Below are positions 16,769 to 23,152 of a stretch of 26,241 bases of DNA, piece after piece. The notes under the pieces are model-generated. The model made no database searches, was not told where the DNA came from, and saw only the letters and a list, made by a program, of their open reading frames with translations. A program made the position numbers and the translations under genes. Numbering within the stretch: the stretch's first letter is position 1; every line of letters begins with the position of its first letter. The DNA lies in IMG/VR virus record IMGVR_UViG_3300031977_001746, positions 1 through 26,241 of that record. The stretch is one strand, 5' to 3'. Origin of the DNA: a virus.

Positions 16769-17472
16769 ACATTCTAATTCCCATGGCGGGCGCTGGCTCA
16801 CGCTTTGAACAGGCTGGTTACACTTTCCCTAAGCCTCTGATCGAGGTTCATGGAAAGCCTATGATTCAAAAAGTGGTAGAAAATCTTAATATTGATGGGC
16901 GACACATCTTTATTGTTCAGAAGAAACACTACGATAAGTATGCACTAAACTATCTTTTACCTTTAATTGCCCCAGGGTGCGAGATTGTTCAGGTTGATGG
17001 GGTGACTGAAGGTGCTGCGTGTACCACACTACTTGCAAAGCAATTTATTGATAATGACTCTCCTCTGATCACAGCCAACTCGGATCAATATATTGAGTTT
17101 GAGGACGATTGGCAGAGACATCTTAACACCGACTGGTCTGACGGGAGTATCCTAACCTTCGAAGCAACACACCCTAAGTGGAGTTTCGCTAGAGTGGATG
17201 AAGGTGTTGTAAAAGAGGTCGCTGAAAAGAGACCAATTAGTAACACAGCAACCGTAGGAGTCTACCACTGGAAGAAGGGTTCCGATTATGTTAAGTACGC
17301 CGAGCAGATGATTGAGAAGGACATTCGTGTCAATAACGAGTTCTATGTTTGCCCAGTGTTCAATGAAGCCATCGCTGACGGCAAGAAGATCAGAACCATT
17401 CCAGTAAAGCGTATGTGGGGTCTGGGCACTCCAGAAGATCTTAGAACCTATCTATCGGACTACAAGGGATGA
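16765..17472 (+). CDS. sugar-1-phosphate nucleotidyltransferase
   Basis: 235 residues with the NTP_transferase signature at the N-terminus: MAGAGSRFEQAGYTFPKPL, whose GxGSRF loop binds the NTP phosphates and whose PKPL lysine contacts the sugar phosphate. Metal-binding acidic residues are likely in ITANSDQYIEF near 98-108. A W-G-L-G-TPEDL end (near 219-226) matches RmlA/LicC-like enzymes. It couples a sugar 1-phosphate (or similar alcohol phosphate) to a nucleotide to give an activated donor for the island transferases. Which nucleotide and sugar are used cannot be read. It begins at ATGA after the HAD gene and ends at ATGA before the GDPD-like gene. Confidence 0.85.
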   Translation: MNILIPMAGAGSRFEQAGYTFPKPLIEVHGKPMIQKVVENLNIDGRHIFIVQKKHYDKYALNYLLPLIAPGCEIVQVDGVTEGAACTTLLAKQFIDNDSPLITANSDQYIEFEDDWQRHLNTDWSDGSILTFEATHPKWSFARVDEGVVKEVAEKRPISNTATVGVYHWKKGSDYVKYAEQMIEKDIRVNNEFYVCPVFNEAIADGKKIRTIPVKRMWGLGTPEDLRTYLSDYKG

Positions 17473-17837
17473 TTCAAACCGTAGCGCATAGAGGCAACAC
17501 AAAGGGTAAGACTGAGCATGAGAATCGCCCAGTCTACCTGACGAATGCCGCCAAGGATCATTTTGTAGAAGTAGATGTTTGGTATGTCAAGGACAAGATC
17601 TTCCTAGGCCATGATGAGCCTACCTACGAGGTCTCGATTGATTTTCTAAAGAACGAGAAGTTCTTCTGTCACGCAAAGAACATCGAAGCACTTCACAGGA
17701 TGCTAGAAGAGCCAGACATCCACTGCTTCTGGCATGAGAATGATTTGGTAACGCTGACATCAAAAGGCTATGTATGGAAATATCCTGAAGTATATTTTCA
17801 AGGAAAGCTTTGGGGAGTCTGCTCTGATTGGGTATAA
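17469..17837 (+). CDS. GDPD-like (glycerophosphodiester phosphodiesterase) short protein
   Basis: 122 residues. It shows the first half of a GDPD active site: H7-R8-G9, E18-N19, E34-x-D36 and H48-D49 in FLGHDEP. Full GDPD enzymes are about 250 residues TIM barrels, so this is a half-length form. In capsule and lipopolysaccharide clusters, proteins of this kind occur beside HAD and nucleotidyltransferase genes, as here, where glycerol- or other phosphodiester decoration of the sugar is a plausible use (inference). The frame ends in GTATAA, so the stop codon is part of the -10 box of the next gene. It could be inactive or work as a dimer. Confidence 0.7.
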   Translation: MIQTVAHRGNTKGKTEHENRPVYLTNAAKDHFVEVDVWYVKDKIFLGHDEPTYEVSIDFLKNEKFFCHAKNIEALHRMLEEPDIHCFWHENDLVTLTSKGYVWKYPEVYFQGKLWGVCSDWV

Positions 17838-17838
17838 T
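17810..17838 (+). promoter_or_regulatory. promoter of the mazG operon, predicted leaderless
   Basis: TATAAT lies at 17833-17838 with TTGGGG exactly 17 bases upstream (17810-17815). It has the GGGTATAATAG form. The ATG of mazG is 5 bases after the box, so transcription should begin at or next to the start codon, giving an mRNA without a ribosome site. The box also contains the stop codon of the previous gene. Confidence 0.55.
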
Positions 17839-17843
17839 AGATC

Positions 17844-18182
17844 ATGAGTTTCGATGACTATCAAGAGGAAGCAGTTAGCTTCGCATTCTATCCAAAAAGC
17901 ACTGAATGGGAACTTCCCTTCTACCCAGCCCTCGGCCTAGCGGGCGAAGCAGGTGAGGTAGTTGAGAAGATCAAGAAGCTGATGCGAGATACTGACGCGA
18001 AAATTTTGACAGAGGATCAAAAGCGTGAGATTGCTAAAGAGCTAGGTGATGTGCTTTGGTATGTTGCTAACCTTGCTGCGGATCTAGAGTACGGCATGGA
18101 GGAGATTGCTGAGATGAATCTGAACAAGCTGCGATCTAGACAAGAGCGTGATGCTCTGAAGGGGTCTGGAGATAATCGCTGA
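17844..18182 (+). CDS. mazG: MazG-family nucleotide pyrophosphohydrolase
   Basis: 112 residues, one MazG domain. The metal-binding signature is E35-x2-E38 in LAGEAGEVVEKIKK and E66-x2-D69 in KELGDVLWYVANLA. These enzymes hydrolyse (d)NTPs to monophosphates, and phage forms are thought to clean nucleotide pools or affect ppGpp-linked stress. The ATG at 17844 sits 5 bases after a TATAAT, so it is probably translated from a leaderless message. The next gene overlaps its stop (TGATG). It starts a nucleotide-related mini-operon of four genes, not related in content to the sugar island. Confidence 0.88.
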   Translation: MSFDDYQEEAVSFAFYPKSTEWELPFYPALGLAGEAGEVVEKIKKLMRDTDAKILTEDQKREIAKELGDVLWYVANLAADLEYGMEEIAEMNLNKLRSRQERDALKGSGDNR

Positions 18183-18391
18183 TGCCTCTTTATACTTACG
18201 AATGCTCCAAGTGTGAGAAGCACTTCGAAGAGTTTGCCTCCATGAAGGAGTACAACAGCAACGATCTGCCTCACTGCCCTAACTGTGACCCAGAGGCGAA
18301 AGAGGAAACGACCCTCTTCCGATTCATGGGTAATGTGCGCCCTGCATTCCAAGTGAAGGGCGACGGCGCATACGACACCAGAATGAAATGA
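18182..18391 (+). CDS. FmdB-type zinc-ribbon small protein
   Basis: 69 residues opening MPLYTYECSKCEKHFE, the FmdB family start, with C8-x2-C11 and C32-x2-C35 as zinc ligands. The C-terminal part FQVKGDGAYDT is hydrophilic. Such proteins are usually 70-110 residues and are regarded as putative regulators, but function is unknown. It starts at the TGATG overlap with mazG and ends in an ATGA overlap with the deaminase gene. With the gene at 3823 it makes two zinc-ribbon proteins in the window. Confidence 0.85.
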   Translation: MPLYTYECSKCEKHFEEFASMKEYNSNDLPHCPNCDPEAKEETTLFRFMGNVRPAFQVKGDGAYDTRMK

Positions 18392-18729
18392 ACGAGCCCC
18401 CTCCGATGAGGGCAGCACGAAAGGCGTCTGAGAAATCACAACACAGATTCCAACTCGGTGCTGCCATAGCAAAGAAGAACAAGGTTCTAGTTACCGCTTA
18501 TAACACATGCAAGACACATCCACGATTTGGTTCTGGCGACTACAATACGCTACATGCGGAAAGCAACGCGATCTACAAAGCGGTGCGGCGGGGGATCAAC
18601 ATCGAGGGAGCGACGATCTATGTGTATCGCAAGAACAACAACCTTGCGAAACCGTGTCCTTGCTGCATGGGGCTAATTCATGAGCACGGCATCAAACAAG
18701 TGGTTTACAGCCGAGGACTACCTGAGTGA
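18388..18729 (+). CDS. cytidine/dCMP deaminase-like protein
   Basis: 113 residues. The zinc deaminase core is intact: H56-A-E58 in TLHAESNAI and P89-C90-P-C92-C93 in KPCPCCMGLIHEHG, with IYVYRKNNN between. It should hydrolyse a cytosine-type amino group, most likely of a nucleotide, feeding dUMP for dTTP, or of another amino substrate. It is far shorter than T4 dCMP deaminase (193), so the allosteric region is missing and the true substrate is open. It begins at an ATGA overlap and its end is overlapped by 50 bases by the next gene, in the mazG operon. Confidence 0.8.
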   Translation: MNEPPPMRAARKASEKSQHRFQLGAAIAKKNKVLVTAYNTCKTHPRFGSGDYNTLHAESNAIYKAVRRGINIEGATIYVYRKNNNLAKPCPCCMGLIHEHGIKQVVYSRGLPE

Positions 18730-19270
18730 TTACACCTGTGAGTTTCTAGCCGAGACTGCGAGGTCTTCTAAAACTCAGAACACTTCAAACAAGTTCTTCG
18801 ATGACTCGGTTGTTTATCCACACATGATGAACAATGGACGGGCGATTAATTATGCCACTGAGGTCAAACGCAAGCTTGAGCAAGATATCAAAGTTGCGTA
18901 TGGTCTAGAGGGCGAGGTTTATGCAGATACCATCGCTCTGTGCAAGTGGCCTGAGGGGAAGAGTATGACCCCACACAGGGATAACCAAGACGAGTTTGAT
19001 TATTCCACACCCTGGAGAGAGTACGCTGCAATCATTTATCTGAATGATGATTATGATGGTGGCGAACTTACTTTGGATGAGTTAGGGATTTCGATCAAAC
19101 CAAAGAAGGGACAGTGTATCCTTCTTGAAGCTGATATGCTACACGGTGTTTCTGAGGTCACACGCGGGACACGATACACCTTGATCAGTTGGTTTAACTC
19201 TGAGAAGCACAGAGGCGAGCGATTGGATGCTGTTCTGGCTGAGTCGCTTGAGAGATTTAACAAGCACTGA
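18680..19270 (+). CDS. 2-oxoglutarate/Fe(II)-dependent oxygenase (P4Hc-like)
   Basis: 196 residues. The iron-binding facial triad is H99-R-D101 in TPHRDN and H155 in MLHGVSEV, with R165 in RGTRYTLISWF for 2-oxoglutarate. Strand patterns around YAAIIYLNDDYDGGEL are typical of the prolyl 4-hydroxylase-like double-stranded beta helix. It would oxidise a substrate (protein side chain, base or sugar) using oxygen and 2-oxoglutarate in the cytoplasm. The ATG at 18680 lies within the end of the deaminase gene. The two oxygenases in this window do not share much beyond these motifs. The substrate is unknown; DNA or protein hydroxylation are candidates. Confidence 0.85.
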   Translation: MSTASNKWFTAEDYLSDYTCEFLAETARSSKTQNTSNKFFDDSVVYPHMMNNGRAINYATEVKRKLEQDIKVAYGLEGEVYADTIALCKWPEGKSMTPHRDNQDEFDYSTPWREYAAIIYLNDDYDGGELTLDELGISIKPKKGQCILLEADMLHGVSEVTRGTRYTLISWFNSEKHRGERLDAVLAESLERFNKH

Positions 19271-19291
19271 CTGTGACAGATTTCTCACAGT
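19270..19291 (+). promoter_or_regulatory. inverted repeat, possible operator, before uvsX
   Basis: ACTGTGA (19270-19276) is repeated exactly in inverse as TCACAGT (19285-19291) around an 8-base centre. It begins at the last base of the oxygenase stop codon and is followed by TAGTGAGG, with no T-run, so a terminator is unlikely. A 22-base dyad 29 bases upstream of the uvsX -10 box suits a regulator binding site. Confidence 0.45.
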
Positions 19292-19319
19292 TAGTGAGGA
19301 CCAAAAAGTCAAAAGATTC

Positions 19320-19325
19320 TATTAT
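19320..19325 (+). promoter_or_regulatory. -10-like box directly before uvsX, predicted leaderless
   Basis: TATTAT is 5 bases before the uvsX ATG (AAGGC between). TATAAG at 19323-19328 is an alternative register. No -35 hexamer is visible at 17 bases, so activation, perhaps through the dyad at 19270-19291, would be needed (inference). The AAGG could also act as a very short-spaced ribosome site. Confidence 0.4.
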
Positions 19326-19330
19326 AAGGC

Positions 19331-20329
19331 ATGGACAATGCAGTATTGAATAGACTCAAGAACGCGGGTCTACTGTCCGAACACACCACCGACATGGGGT
19401 TCGTTTCAACAGGCAGCTACGCGCTCAACAAGGTCATCTCTGGAGATTACACCAAGGGCATTCCAATTGGAATGATCACCCAGTTTCATGGCGAGGCTTC
19501 CACAGCCAAGACAGTCTTCGCCACGCACATTCTCAAGGAGGCACAAGCGCAAGGTTATTACACCATGCTTGTGGACTCAGAGAATGCATACAATCCTGAA
19601 TTTGCGAAGAGCTTGGGCATTGACCCCAAAAAGCTTATCTACGCAGCGCCTGAAACACTTGAAGATTGTTTTCAGGTTATCGAGGATACTATCGTAGCCA
19701 TTCGAGAAACTGATAAAGATACACCTATCGTTGTGGCTTACGATTCGATTGCTGTTTCACCTTCCAAAGCGGAGTATGAAGCAGAAAACTACGAGGGCAA
19801 CAACATGCAAGGTGCAGTAAGAGCTAAGTCTACTGGTGCCTGTTTGAGAAAGATAAACCCCCTCATGCGTAAACACAAGGTTGCATTAGTAGTAATCAAC
19901 CAGATCCGAAACAAGGTCGGAGTTATGTACGGCAGTCCAGATACAATGGCTGCTGGGGGTAAGTCGTTAGAGTATTACCTAGGCGTAAACTTGAAGACTA
20001 TCTCTAATAAAACCAGCGACCTGATTCGTGACGAGCACAAGAATGTGAAGGGAATCAGGGGTACAGTTCGTAACACAAAGAACAAGGTGTCTGTGCCTTT
20101 CCGTGAGTGCGAATTCGAACTGATGTACAACGAGGGCCTGAACGAATTTGCTGGAACACTCAAGCAGATCGAGGCTGACGGACTTGTAGACCGCAACGGT
20201 GCATGGTACACCGTCAAAGAAACGGGAAAAAAGTTCCAAAGTAAGGAGTTCAATGAGCTATTACTCAACCAGAGCGAGGAGGGCTTCGAGCCCATCCGCA
20301 AATTTTTTGGCCTTTCCTCTTGCAACTAA
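19331..20329 (+). CDS. uvsX: UvsX/RecA-family recombinase
   Basis: 332 residues, shorter than T4 UvsX (391). Walker A is G54-E-A-S-T-A-K60-T61, with Ala where RecA has the Gly before the lysine; T4 UvsX also departs there. Walker B is VVAYDS at about 134-139, followed by SPSKAEYEAENYEGNNMQGAVRAK, a DNA-binding loop L1 region, and INQIRNKVGVMYGSPDTMAAGG (loop L2-like segment, near 195-215). It catalyses strand exchange in recombination-dependent replication, together with the gp32-like and UvsY-like proteins encoded upstream. The start is fixed by the -10 box just before it. It is monocistronic or ends before a new promoter. Confidence 0.92.
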   Translation: MDNAVLNRLKNAGLLSEHTTDMGFVSTGSYALNKVISGDYTKGIPIGMITQFHGEASTAKTVFATHILKEAQAQGYYTMLVDSENAYNPEFAKSLGIDPKKLIYAAPETLEDCFQVIEDTIVAIRETDKDTPIVVAYDSIAVSPSKAEYEAENYEGNNMQGAVRAKSTGACLRKINPLMRKHKVALVVINQIRNKVGVMYGSPDTMAAGGKSLEYYLGVNLKTISNKTSDLIRDEHKNVKGIRGTVRNTKNKVSVPFRECEFELMYNEGLNEFAGTLKQIEADGLVDRNGAWYTVKETGKKFQSKEFNELLLNQSEEGFEPIRKFFGLSSCN

Positions 20330-20348
20330 TCACCGAACAGGGTATAAT
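20320..20348 (+). promoter_or_regulatory. promoter of the DUF932 gene
   Basis: TTGCAA (20320-20325) and TATAAT (20343-20348) are separated by 17 bases, the best promoter in the window, in the GGGTATAATAG form. The -35 hexamer overlaps the last codons of uvsX. Initiation near 20355 leaves a 20-base leader with AAGGAGG at 20359-20365. Confidence 0.7.
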
Positions 20349-20374
20349 AGGGGGACCGAAGGAGGCAGTACGAC

Positions 20375-21262
20375 ATGGATGACAAGTTCTACGAAGATCT
20401 GAGCCGACTCATCAATGGTGCGTTTGACGCTACCTTCGGTCGCAACATCACCCCTACACAAAAGGAGAAACCTATGGTTACTATCAAGAATGAAGAACTG
20501 ATCCGCCAGTACGCTCCCGCAGCCTTTGCTACGGAGCCCGAAGAGGGTCGCGTCTCTGGTCGGTACTCTTTCCTCCCCACTACGGAGATCCTCTCCATCC
20601 TACAGGATGAGGGCTGGACTGCGTGGAAGGCCCAGCAGGTCAACGCTCGCAAGTGGAGCAAGGACCACGCCAAGCACATTATTCGTCTCAAGCACGAAGA
20701 CATGGACATGGGCAACTTCGGTGTCGGTGACAGCTTCCCTGAGATGCTGCTTATCAACGCCCACAACGGTCTCGGAGGCTACACCCTGCAAGGGGGCATC
20801 TTCCGCATGATCTGTTCTAACGGAATGGTGATCTCCGAACAGGACTTCGGCAAGATCCACATTCGCCACATCGGCTTCGAGGCCAAGCAGGTTCAGGAAG
20901 CATCCCGTGAGCTTATCATGAACTCGTCCCGAATTGCGGACAAGATCGGTAGCTGGCAGCAGACTGAGCTTTCTGAGCGCAGCCGCAAGGACTTCTTCGC
21001 TGACGCTGCAAAGCTTCGCTGGGAGAACCCCGACGATGGACTGATTCTCGATGTCGCTACCCCTCGCCGCGAGGCAGACAAAGGTAACGACCTCTGGCGT
21101 ACTTTCAATGTCGCACAGGAGAACCTGCTGCGAGGCGGATTCCGCAACGGAACTACGCGCCGAATGGTTCGTCCCATCTCTAACATTCAAAAAGATGTGA
21201 ATTTGAACCAACAACTGTGGGAGCTTGCCTCTACATATAGTGAGGGCGTTGCTCTCAACTAA
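20375..21262 (+). CDS. DUF932-family phage protein
   Basis: 295 residues of the DUF932/phage-plasmid-like family: YSFLPTTEILSILQDEGW near 64-81, HIIRLKH near 100-106, ICSNGMV near 144-150 and the ending NIQKDVNLNQQLWELASTYSEG. The family occurs in phages and plasmids and no biochemical role is settled. It has its own good promoter, a perfect AAGGAGG site and G/C-rich optimised codons, so it is probably made in quantity. A second in-frame ATG at 20474 (residue 34) has AAAGGAG six bases upstream, so two forms may exist; the shorter one begins MVTIKNEEL, closer to a usual domain start. A hairpin follows the stop. Confidence 0.85.
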   Translation: MDDKFYEDLSRLINGAFDATFGRNITPTQKEKPMVTIKNEELIRQYAPAAFATEPEEGRVSGRYSFLPTTEILSILQDEGWTAWKAQQVNARKWSKDHAKHIIRLKHEDMDMGNFGVGDSFPEMLLINAHNGLGGYTLQGGIFRMICSNGMVISEQDFGKIHIRHIGFEAKQVQEASRELIMNSSRIADKIGSWQQTELSERSRKDFFADAAKLRWENPDDGLILDVATPRREADKGNDLWRTFNVAQENLLRGGFRNGTTRRMVRPISNIQKDVNLNQQLWELASTYSEGVALN

Positions 21263-21268
21263 TTCCTT

Positions 21269-21303
21269 GAGGGAGGGGTGTTTCCCCCGTCCACCTCTCC
21301 CTC
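21269..21303 (+). terminator. hairpin after the DUF932 gene, probable weak terminator
   Basis: A 12-bp stem, 21269-21280 with 21292-21303 (one G-U pair), encloses a pyrimidine-rich loop. It is followed by TCTTATTATT rather than a pure T-run, so termination may be partial or the hairpin may protect the mRNA end. Confidence 0.55.
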
Positions 21304-21313
21304 TCTTATTATT

Positions 21314-21664
21314 ATGCTAGAAGGCGATTTCAGAGAACCCCTGATGGTTGATGAGTATGGCTTGTACATTACCATCTCCCAGATGGAGTTCTTTCTTAAC
21401 AGGAAACACGGTGAAGAGCTAGTGAATAACGCTTCACCTGAATTCATGAAGTATTACAAGAATTGTTGTTTGTACAATCTTGTCTACGACATGATGGAGG
21501 AAGATCCCGATTGCGCTAAAATGTATTGGGATGATGTTACTGAGTCCGTCGCTATGGCTTTTCCCATGGACGGTAAAGTGGCAAAGGCATTGGCTTCCGT
21601 AGCTATCCATTTCGCTGAGGTGGATGAGGAAGACGATGATGACGAATTTGGATTATTCGATTGA
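21314..21664 (+). CDS. unknown acidic small protein
   Basis: 116 residues from the ATG at 21314, which follows the hairpin with TTATT and no clear ribosome site; an upstream TTG at 21278 would lie within the hairpin. The protein is mixed helical with cysteines (NCCLYN near 50-55; C67) and ends in a strongly acidic run of Glu/Asp residues followed by FGLFD. No family is recognised. It is next to a small basic protein gene, and an acidic/basic pair could interact (inference only). A short acidic tail is also seen in DNA mimics, but the body shows nothing to support that. Confidence 0.65.
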   Translation: MLEGDFREPLMVDEYGLYITISQMEFFLNRKHGEELVNNASPEFMKYYKNCCLYNLVYDMMEEDPDCAKMYWDDVTESVAMAFPMDGKVAKALASVAIHFAEVDEEDDDDEFGLFD

Positions 21665-21665
21665 T

Positions 21666-21863
21666 ATGGGACGCACATTTCGAAGAGACGATGATCATAG
21701 ATCCTATGGTGTAAATCGTTCGGCAAGACCTAAGAAAAATAAACCTCGTAAACAGAAGAAGAACTTCTCTGACAAGAGCTATAATGTAGCAGAAACCTAC
21801 GAAGACCACTACGGCGATCAAGGGTTCGAGAAGTTTGACTATGCAAAGCGTAAAGGTAAATAA
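21666..21863 (+). CDS. unknown small basic protein
   Basis: 65 residues beginning MGRTFRRDDD; the ATG at 21666 follows the previous stop by one base, and an earlier in-frame ATG at 21624 would lie in the preceding gene. It is very basic (KKNKPRKQKKN in the middle) with several Tyr and acidic residues in the second half. No domain is recognised; nucleic-acid binding is plausible from composition. Its end overlaps the oxygenase gene by 23 bases. Confidence 0.6.
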   Translation: MGRTFRRDDDHRSYGVNRSARPKKNKPRKQKKNFSDKSYNVAETYEDHYGDQGFEKFDYAKRKGK

Positions 21864-22440
21864 TCCAGAGCCAACATACATCACCGCTAAGGATGTTCTC
21901 ACGCCAGAGTGTGCGGAGACATTGATGAAGTTGGTAGACGAACGGGGGAAGCGATCTGAGTGGTCTTATAATCCTTGGTGTCTTGAATTTCAGATCGCTA
22001 ACCCTTTTACTAAGGTGAGGACGGAGAATGATGAAAACATCATCTCTGTTCTTCCTGAACTTTTTTCAGTTGGCGAAAGCTTTTTGAGGCACATCAACTG
22101 GAGCTTCCAGAATACTGGATGTGATATCGCTACAGGACATCACGGTTTCTGGATTCTACGATACGACAAGGACGGTTACTTTGACCTACATTGTGATTGG
22201 GACTCTGGCCCAAACGGAATTCGTCCACCTATCGTAGCCACAGCAGCTATCCTGTTAAACGATAAGTTTGAAGGAGGGGAGACAGTTCTTCTCGACTCCA
22301 CAGGAACAGAAGCTATAATAGAACAACAAGAGCCGTTATCTGCGCTCGTATGGGACGGGTTCACACAGCACAAAGTTGCTACGGTGACATCGGGCAGCAG
22401 ATACGCTCTTGTCATCCACTACACAGGAACAATCAAATGA
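21841..22440 (+). CDS. second 2-oxoglutarate/Fe(II)-dependent oxygenase
   Basis: 199 residues from the ATG at 21841 (an in-frame TTG lies two codons upstream). The facial triad is H117-C-D119 in FDLHCDWD and H177 in TQHKVATV, with R187 in GSRYALVIHY to bind 2-oxoglutarate. FEGGETVLL and the conserved strands fit the P4Hc fold. It probably hydroxylates a protein, base or sugar substrate that is not identifiable here. Compared with the oxygenase at 18680 the triad spacing is 58 versus 54 residues between D and distal H, so the two are related but diverged. Its stop overlaps the next ATG (ATGA). Confidence 0.82.
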   Translation: MQSVKVNNPEPTYITAKDVLTPECAETLMKLVDERGKRSEWSYNPWCLEFQIANPFTKVRTENDENIISVLPELFSVGESFLRHINWSFQNTGCDIATGHHGFWILRYDKDGYFDLHCDWDSGPNGIRPPIVATAAILLNDKFEGGETVLLDSTGTEAIIEQQEPLSALVWDGFTQHKVATVTSGSRYALVIHYTGTIK

Positions 22441-22685
22441 GTTGGCTTTGGAAAGATAAATCACAAGAGAAGACCAAGCTAGATTTCACTGCCAAGAACA
22501 GGCGTCGAGATCTAGTAACTAGAACCATCAAGGTCCACCTTGAGCTACAGATGGAATATCCAGAGAGCATGGACATTGTGCAATCAATTCGTGAGACTAA
22601 GACTTCATTCGATCTACCCATGGGTATCGAGATGAAGGATGCACACCTAGCTCATGTAGAAATTCTGGGGGAACCAGATGCTTGA
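22437..22685 (+). CDS. unknown small protein
   Basis: 82 residues starting at the ATGA junction with the oxygenase gene. The N-terminal 25 residues are basic (MSWLWKDKSQEK..., KNRRRDL), followed by one amphipathic helix and a moderately acidic end. No motif is recognised. It is one of three small genes in tandem before the AAA+ ATPase, with short overlaps, so expression should be coupled. Membership of the T4-type late or packaging regulators is possible, but no evidence singles one out. Confidence 0.6.
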   Translation: MSWLWKDKSQEKTKLDFTAKNRRRDLVTRTIKVHLELQMEYPESMDIVQSIRETKTSFDLPMGIEMKDAHLAHVEILGEPDA

Positions 22686-22836
22686 TGATGAGTATATTGG
22701 TTGGGAGCCTTTTGGCCTCAAAGATCTAACTTTCCAAGAATGGGACGAACTTGTCACATGGTATGTGCAAAAAAAGATCTCAGAGAGACTAGATACTGTG
22801 GAGGAAGAAGACAATGCCTTCAAACTATATTCCTAA
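22678..22836 (+). CDS. unknown 52-residue acidic protein
   Basis: A short open frame from the ATG at 22678 to TAA at 22836, filling the gap between two listed genes with 8 and 23 base overlaps. The peptide is acidic with several Trp (GWEPFGLKDLTFQEWDEL), and ends DNAFKLYS. It has no obvious membrane segment. Composition, absence of stops and tight packing support it being real, but no ribosome site is strong (GGGGGAA 5' of the ATG, near). Function unknown. Confidence 0.6.
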   Translation: MLDDEYIGWEPFGLKDLTFQEWDELVTWYVQKKISERLDTVEEEDNAFKLYS

Positions 22837-23152
22837 AAACTCTCTGCTTGGCCCCACTCGGGTACAACGGATTGCTAAAAAGCTGATTGATGAGGCTGGC
22901 GAGGATCGCAAATTAGCTCTCGAAGCTCATCGGTTTTTCAGAAACATGGTTGACGAGAACCCACAGGACTCTACAGCTAAGAGTCTTATGGTTGATTCAC
23001 TCAAGGTTGCCCAAGCATCCAAAAACAATGTGATCAAAATTCTCAACCTTGTGGTTAAAATGGAGGAGGTCAAGGATGAGAACATCACCAAGGCTTCCAA
23101 AGGTTCCGAAAACTCTGTATTCAGCGAATTAGACAATCTACTAAATGAGTGA
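22814..23152 (+). CDS. unknown helical protein, possibly gp16-like small terminase
   Basis: 112 residues, mainly helical, with GGAGG nine bases before the ATG. The middle (residues 30-76), with RFFRNMVDEN, SLMVDSLKVAQASKNNVIKILNLVVKM, has the hydrophobic spacing of the coiled region in T4-like small terminase subunits (gp16), and the size is comparable. But the match is only in pattern, and other small helical phage proteins look similar. No DNA-binding motif is sure. It overlaps the AAA+ ATPase gene by 8 bases. Confidence 0.55.
   Translation: MPSNYIPKNSLLGPTRVQRIAKKLIDEAGEDRKLALEAHRFFRNMVDENPQDSTAKSLMVDSLKVAQASKNNVIKILNLVVKMEEVKDENITKASKGSENSVFSELDNLLNE

Noticed and set aside
21780-22319. 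TATAAT at 21780-21785 and 22314-22319 as promoters
   Set aside because: Both are within coding sequence, preceded by AGC rather than GGS, and no gene begins shortly after them.
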